Shown piece after piece: positions 58,037 through 64,000 of a stretch of DNA of 64,000 bases (position 1 is its first letter; each line of letters begins with the position of its first letter). A program made the position numbers and the translations under genes. The DNA comes from Saccharina japonica (Eukaryota > Sar > Phaeophyceae > Laminariales > Laminariaceae). The stretch covers positions 214,946 through 278,945 of the forward strand of contig MEHQ01003819.1 in the NCBI GenBank assembly GCA_008828725.1. The letters run 5' to 3'. The notes under the pieces were generated by a model. That model was not told the origin of the DNA and ran no database searches. It worked only from the letters and a program-made list of their open reading frames with translations.

Positions 58037-60072
58037 TCAGCTGTCCACTGCTGCGCCTCGTGATTCATCGACGTTACGCTGGACCCCCCGCGTAAACGCG
58101 CTAGCTAAATGTACTTGTAGACACCAAGAACCCCGTACAGCTCCTGTTGAAGTCGTGTAGCGCGCCGGAGAAAGAGGAAGCTTGATCGGTCCTGGGTCAT
58201 NCAAAAATCGAACGAAGTAAACTCCGTCCGTTGGTGTAGTCGCATTTTCCCCAGCCACCACAGACCGTCGTCGCCCTTGTACCAGAAGTGGGCCCCGTTG
58301 GGGAGCACTGTGACACTGTACCGGCGAAGCCATTCGGCGTGCGGTACACAACCATAGCCGGGGGCCAGGAACCGTTCGCCGTTATTCCGAGAAAGCTCCC
58401 GTTGGGCAGCGCCAATCCTCATTCGACGGTACAGGCGGTTGGTTTGGCGGTGCTGGTTTGGGGTGCCGGCCCAGTATCGCAAAAATTCCCGGCGAGAGAG
58501 TCGGAGACCCATTTCCCGTTCCCAAGACGGGCGAGACAGTCCCGTCCAGTGCGTCTCGTACATCACCGCGATGACACCACCTCTGCCCCGAACCGACTGG
58601 TGTCCCGTAATTTTCTCCACTTCGAGACGTTGGAGAGGAGTGGAAACGTCGTCCTCGGTGACGTGGTAAGGGGGGGGTTTCTTGGAGAAGTTGTTGAGGA
58701 CGTATTGCGTCAACCCCGCAGGCAAATACTTTTGCGTGTCGCCGTGGTCGTGGGGGTTGGCACAGGGCTTGCAGCGCTGTACCGACACGCGCTTGCGAGC
58801 ATCAGCGCCGGGCATGTCGGAGGGCAGGTCCAGATATAGGAGCTTAGCCCCGAGAGGAGATTTGTCTGGGGTGTCTGCGGAGGAGCAGGGGCCGACTGCA
58901 AGGACTTTGTAAGGCCCCGTCCAGTTCAGCGACAGCTTGGCCTTGAGGACCTTGGCGCCCGTGTCTGTCTTGGCTCCCTGACGAATAGTGGCTGCCGTAT
59001 TGTACACCCACGCCCAGCCGCCAGTGACGAATTTGGGGACCGGACGCAAGGCGTCAGAGAGGGCGGAGTTGCGCCGGTTCATGCGAGCAACCGTGGGGGC
59101 GTGGTGTTCGCGAACGACGTCGTACGCGCGCTGCTGGCAGTCCGTCGCCAAGTCGCAGTACGCGAGGTGGTCGCGGGCCAAACTCTGGTGGCCGGCGACG
59201 CCCGCGCGCTCAAAAATCGTGAGAGGAAGGCGAGGGAGCCGACCCATGTGGACCTCGTTGGGAGCCAAACCCGTGGCGGCGCTGACCGAATTGTTGTACG
59301 CAAATTCGACGTGGGGGAGCTGTTCATCCCAGTTGTTTTGGAGCTCGTTGACGACCATCGCCAACATCTGCGCCATCGTGTGGTTCACACGTTCCACCCC
59401 ACCATTGCCGTTAGGGTGGTAGGAGCTTGTGGCGATTTTTCGAACTCCGAGAAGCTGATAGACGACGTGCGAAAGCTTCGAGCAGAACTGGAGGCCGTTG
59501 TCCGAGAGTATGCTGCGGGGGCATCCCCAGAGGGGGATATACTTGTTGATGAGGATGTTGGCCGTGTCCTCAGCGGTGAATTCGGCGGCGTTGACGGCGA
59601 ACATGTCGGCGCGGCGACTGAAGCGGTCAGTGAAGAGCAAGATGTAAGTGTTGCCTCGGGGCGTGGTCGGAAGGGGGCCGAAGTAGTCGACGCTGACGGC
59701 TATGCCGGGCCCTTCAGGCAGGGGCATCGATATGACGGGCCATCGGACCGTCAGCCGCGAGGTTTTGCGCGCTTGGCACTTCAAGCAGTGGCGTAGCCAC
59801 CACCTGGTGCAGATGTTCATACCGATCCACCAGTAGAAACGTTCGAGCATACGCAGGGTGCGCGCGGTTCCCAAGTGGCAGGAAGCTGTGGAATGACAGG
59901 CCTGCATGACCCAAGGGCGCATGAGCAGCGGTAAGTAAATGCGCAGGGGCTCGTCGTTCAACAAGCAGGCTGCTCGGCCCACCGAGGGCGAGGCGTCAGG
60001 CGCTAAGGGTGGAGTCGGCCGTCGAACAAGGAGGACAAGCCCGTCGTCGATTGTGTGAAGTTGTCCTTTTCC
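58037..60072 (-). pseudogene. Ty3/Gypsy integrase with chromodomain, 5'-truncated pol remnant
   Basis: A long minus-strand frame (60114-58105) encodes the integrase end of a Gypsy polyprotein. An HHCC zinc region (CHSTASCHLG ... HCLKCQARK) is followed by the catalytic core: SVDYFGPLP (first Asp), SILSDNGLQF (second Asp) and NGGVERVN (Glu). A chromodomain-like stretch follows (LEVEKITGHQSV ... THWTGLSRPSWERE ... FLRYWAG), as in chromoviruses. Protease, reverse transcriptase and RNase H are absent: pol sequence begins abruptly at the N at 60073, where it abuts another repeat. Near 58240 a better continuation (YFVRFL-DPGPIKLPLSP) lies in another frame up to 58037, suggesting a frameshift. An N at 58201 lies inside it. 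No matching LTR pair was found. Confidence 0.85.
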
Positions 60073-60073
60073 N

Positions 60074-61381
60074 TTCCAGTTGCTAATCCATATAGTCTGA
60101 TCTAGCAAGATCACGGCCCGTGGTCACAAAAGTGCTAGAGCCATCAGAGAATCCTAAAGAACACGTACACTTAGCAGGGAAAGGATACACAAGTCCGAAG
60201 AGGTACACCTAAAATCCCTACAGCATGTTATGCGTGTCCAAAACTGAACTACACGCCCGCAATCTCCATTCGACTACAGCAGCATCGTCCCCCCCCCCCC
60301 CCTCCCACTCTTTACCAATGAATTTGCCGACGACAGCGTAACTACTGTCTGAAGTGCTGTCTGTACAAAAACAAGCGGTAGGCGTGGGAACAAGATGGAG
60401 CACGCAGCTGCTGTCTGAAGTGCTGCCGGAATGACAGTCCGCGGGCACACAGTGAAAAAGAACAGCCAACCAAAGCCATCACGTCAATTGACAATTGCCC
60501 GAATCTATCATGAACGTCTGTGTTAGGCACAGCATTATAAACATCGACACTGATTAGGAATCGTTCCACATTGAAAGGGTCTTCCACGATCAGGCACACA
60601 ATGAAGGCACCCGGGGTGTCCGCGCCATCTCTGCCGCGTCTCTCTACAAAACCAGTGACGTCATCCACACAGACCCAACAACGAAATTCAGGGGGAAAAA
60701 AAACGAAAAAAACAAAAATGATTGACAATGTCCGTTCGTCACGGGTCGATGTCGTCCGTGCTCCGGATGGCTGCTCCGCGCTGCTGTGCTGCTGCTGCGG
60801 CGTGCTGCTGTGATCCGGCGCGCCGCTCCGGTGCCACTTGGCCAGTCCTAGCACGACCACACTCGACCTGCTCCGTCCGTACTCGCTCTCGTTGTTGTCC
60901 TTCCCAGTCGGCTCCTCGCTTTCTCTCTCGTTGCACTCAGGGTGCTTGGTCTGGAAAATAAAATTTCTCGCGCTGAAGGGATTGACCAGTCCAGACTCCA
61001 GCTCGTGGCCACACGCTCCCTCCTCCTTTGATGGCGAAGCCAGGTTACTGAGACAGTACAGCTCCCTCTAGCAAACACACCTAGGGCCGTGTACATAGTG
61101 TCCGTCCACATTTCTGATGGCGTCTGCCTCCGCGCACAAAAGTGAGATGGACATTGCTGTCTACACCGACGGCCAAAAAGGCCCGTGCATCTGAACTTTT
61201 GCGCCTGACGCACCAGTGCCGACCCAACTCTACCGCTGCACACGCTTCGCGGCGGGTGCGCAGCAGCAAGAAGGTATCGGTCCGCTTGAGGGTGAGCCTA
61301 GCCTTGCTCGCTAGAAAGACCCCCCCCCCCCTCGCTATGGGCCATGCCAAAGCAAAAACTTTGCCGAGGCAGCGAGGGGAA
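60074..61381 (-). mobile_element. Dispersed (CAA)n-tail repeat, minus-strand copy lacking its tail
   Basis: Inverted partner of 50238-51594. Its last bases (GTTTAATGTGAAG and the CAA tail) are missing: at 60073 (N) it joins the Gypsy integrase fragment directly. A G/C homopolymer run near 60291-60303 also appears in the other copy. Confidence 0.65.
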
Positions 61382-61473
61382 TATGGTTGGTCTAAAACAC
61401 GCACCACCATCCAAGAAGAGTCAAATAATACGAGTTTGGGGTTCATATCAATATTAATATTAATATGGTTTAA

Positions 61474-63301
61474 TGTAGTGCCTGGTATACCCTAAAAATC
61501 GGGGGGGTATATGATATCTATATATACCCCCTAAAAAAACATGACTACGTAAGTACTATAAGTTGCGAATTTTTAGTCAAGTCCATATACCCCAGCGTTT
61601 TTCGATATACCCATATGAAATGTGGTATATGCAGGGTATATGATATATAATGTGATATATCATACATATATCATGTGATATACCCTGTATATCTGTGATA
61701 TACCCTGTATATCGTGTGCTATATCAATACCTGGTAACTGATATAATGTGATATATCCCTCGCTATCTGCCCTATAAATATCGATATCGTGTGCTACTGC
61801 CAACCACATACATACACACGTATCATCCTGTCACATCATCAGACTTTTGTCGGTCGTGGTTGGGACCTGTTTCACGCTGGCACCGCACTGGATCGGTACT
61901 TGACGATGTGTGCCTGTTACGTACTACACAGTGTGCATGAATGCTGATACAGCAACCCCTTCTCCCGAAGTTCGAGTCATGTAGTGAGTGTGGTGCAATG
62001 CAGGACAACAACAGAGTAGTATATCGCGATGACGCACCACAGGATTGTGTGCATCACTGCCGGTGCACAAAGTACACGTTCCCAGGTTCATGTTTTGATT
62101 AATAATATTTTCCTGCGCCATAAAGCGATCCCTCCCGATCCATGTCATAGGTCCAGTCCCACGACTACAACCGGAATACTCAAACGAAAATGCAAGAGAC
62201 AGAACAAGACCAAATTACGGCGAATATTACTAACACATAAACTGAGGGACGAGCAACACTCCTAAAACGCGAGAAAAGCACTTTTCCTAGTGACAAAGGA
62301 AGCACCTCCCACTATTTTATAGCTACCTCCCGCCCCCACTTCAGCTACGAGAAGCACGTGCCGAACCTGCTCCATCTTAACTGCTCTACTACAGCACCAA
62401 TTCCGAGACAGAACACAGCCGTGGTGGGCTGCACTACCACAGGAGGTGGTGCCGGTTAGAGTGTAGGAAAATGAGGTTTTCGGCGTTCTCGTCTTTCAGA
62501 CGTACTCATTACGTAAGCAGTGATCATACGTACAGCGATATATTCCACCAAAATATACCATCCGAAAATACAGATACATCATCAATAGAGCAAATTCATT
62601 TGTGATATACGCACGTACTGTAGTGTATATCGGGGTGGCTTATATGACGTATTTCACCTGATATTGGACCGATATATCAACTTGTATAAGTTATATAGGC
62701 CAATTCTTTTTTTTTTTTTTTTTTGTTTGTTGGCATCCCATTTATTATCTTCGCCCTTCCTTTCTCTCCCTCCCTGTCTAACTCAGATCCGAGGGTCACA
62801 AAGTAGGCTCCTTCTCCTCCCCCCCACTACGGTTCCGTGCCTTGCATTTTTATCGCGAGAAGACTTCAGCCTTTCCTTCCCTGTTGACTCCATCGAATTG
62901 TGCCTACCCACGCTACTATATAATGGCGCTCTCAGCAGTTGATTCCGTTTTTTAATTATTTTTGCAAATAAACTCAAAACGTCCGACCCACGTGAGAGTT
63001 CGAACTCCGACATCAACTCTTAGAAGCGTTCGAGGTTACCTCTAGACCATCGGGGCGATATATCAACTTATATCACCTTATATAGGCCTATATATTACTT
63101 GATAGCGGTCCTATATATCATATACCAAATATCATATAGCTATATAGGCCTATATGGCTGGAAGCCCCTATATATAGCGATGTGATACTATACGATATAT
63201 TTATCACATTCCGGCCAAAAAAAACATGACTAAGTACTATGGAGATATCATATCGTATAGGGGGTATATATAGGGTACCCCTATAGTGATACCAGGCACT
63301 A
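61474..63301. mobile_element. 1.83-kb AT-rich element with terminal inverted repeats
   Basis: The left end TGTAGTGCCTGGTATAC mirrors the right end GTGATACCAGGCACTA. Subterminal blocks (ATATGATATCTATATATACC; AACATGACTACGTAAGTACT) recur inverted on the right. GTTTAA flanks both sides (61468-61473 and 63302-63307), a likely 6-bp target duplication. The interior is dominated by GATATATC/GTATATAC-type palindromes and a nested SINE. Confidence 0.6.
62707..63056 (-). mobile_element. tRNA-derived SINE, near full length
   Basis: On the minus strand it starts GCCCCGATGGTCTAGAGGTA (A-box-like) with a B-box-like GAGTTCGAACTC about 40 bp on. A body follows, then AGGGCGAAGATAATAAATGG and an A-rich tail. 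It shares body and tail with the copies at 13822 and 2118. It lies inside the AT-rich inverted-repeat element. Confidence 0.75.
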
Positions 63302-63599
63302 GTTTAAGGGGCCGCTCCGGGAAAAAACTATTCCTAAGCAAGGTATGATACTATTAAGGAAAAATTGTCATTTGGGGGTATACCCCCTGTTTTTATGGCT
63401 ATTTGGGGGTAGGGTCACAATGCGCCAGCGGAACGCGCCCCCGCGGGCCCAAACAGGCCTCAAACGACATTGCGAAGACCTGGCAAGATGCCCGAAGCCC
63501 ATGCCAAGCATGCACACGACTTACTATTGATACTACTGGCTGTACTGCTGTTGTACTGTTGTACTGCTGTATTTTGCGACAAATTGATATCAATAATAC

Positions 63600-64000
63600 A
63601 CATTAAATAGGATTGGGACAAAAACCTCGGAATTAATAGTGCGGGGTATGTTTTTTCAGTTCTGAATGGGTTCAGCGGGTATCCGCTGACTATATTAAAA
63701 AAATACCCGGGTACTCGCGAGTATTTGTTGTGGCCTTTTTGGGTGTGTGTACGTTGGTAGTTACCCATTTGCCAATTACCCCGGGTACTCGCGATTATTA
63801 CCCGGCATCCTAATACTCGTCAGGGGTACGAGTAGCACGCCATACTCGCCGAGTACTTGGGGCTCGGGTACTTTTTGTCTTACCTTGGAAATCCCGGAGA
63901 TGGCGATTTACCATCCCTTGAAGCACGTGTGGGCTGTCTCAGGCCTCACATCTTACACCTTTATTAGAGGTTTTACCCATTTTGCCAATTACCCGGGTAC
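63600..64000. repeat. Repeated CCCGGGTACTCGCGA-type motifs at the window end
   Basis: TGCCAATTACCCGGGTAC occurs at the very end and, with one extra C, near 63769. Further ACCCGGGTACTCGCGA and GAGTAC variants lie between, suggesting part of a larger dispersed repeat running out of the window. Confidence 0.5.

Noticed and set aside
59101..59796. 231-codon plus-strand open frame
   Set aside because: Antisense shadow of the Gypsy integrase, which has clear catalytic motifs on the other strand.
1..64000. tRNA or rRNA genes
   Set aside because: The only tRNA-like boxes belong to SINEs with long non-tRNA bodies; no rRNA signature was seen.

Overview
The window is eukaryotic nuclear DNA. It has long GT-AG introns, dense miniature transposons, tRNA-derived SINEs and a chromodomain Ty3/Gypsy remnant. 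The only genes I can model confidently are two secreted, cysteine-rich proteins built from Lin12/Notch-type repeats (LNR). Gene style and repeat load suggest a stramenopile, possibly a brown alga. That is inference from architecture only, with low to moderate confidence.

Core (16.7-43.2 kb): two paralogous genes stand tail to tail. Gene 1 (+ strand, 16726-27374) has 8 exons and an uninterrupted 674-residue reading frame: signal peptide, six LNRs, and a C-terminal F5/8 type C-like (galactose-binding) region. Gene 2 (- strand, 43172-34709) has 5 exons, a signal peptide, three LNRs and the same C-terminal region, but has lost one base in a T run at 35981-35985. Every internal repeat exon is flanked by phase-1 introns that cut each LNR in two, at the Gly before the YDGGDCC motif. 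Whole exons can therefore be gained or lost without breaking frame or fold. Exons 4 and 5 of gene 1 also share their upstream intron sequence, a direct trace of such a duplication.

The introns and flanks are crowded with miniature inverted-repeat elements. Family A is about 250 bp, with ends GACGCGTGCTACGATAGAGG and 4-bp target duplications. Family C is about 250 bp, with ends GAGCAATCCCACGGTAGGGG and 4-bp target duplications. Family B is 210-262 bp, with GGGCCC ends and a TTA/TAA duplication. Family D is about 110 bp and carries GGACCATAGTAAATAGGACC. They nest in a patterned way: C sits in the right terminal repeat of A three times, and B sits at the same TTA of A twice.

Left part (1-16 kb): no convincing gene; D elements, two SINEs, dispersed repeats and microsatellites. 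Right part (43-64 kb): a 1.97-kb near-identical tandem duplication centred on a single N, likely an assembly artefact; a 1.36-kb repeat with a (CAA)n tail present in inverted orientation at 50.2-51.6 and 60.1-61.4 kb; a 1.8-kb terminal-inverted-repeat element carrying a giant hairpin and a 358-bp tandem array (54.2-56.0 kb); the Gypsy integrase remnant (58.0-60.1 kb); and another 1.8-kb AT-rich inverted-repeat element with a nested SINE (61.5-63.3 kb). No transposase, rRNA, tRNA gene or CRISPR was recognised. Single Ns lie at 15580, 47808, 58201 and 60073.
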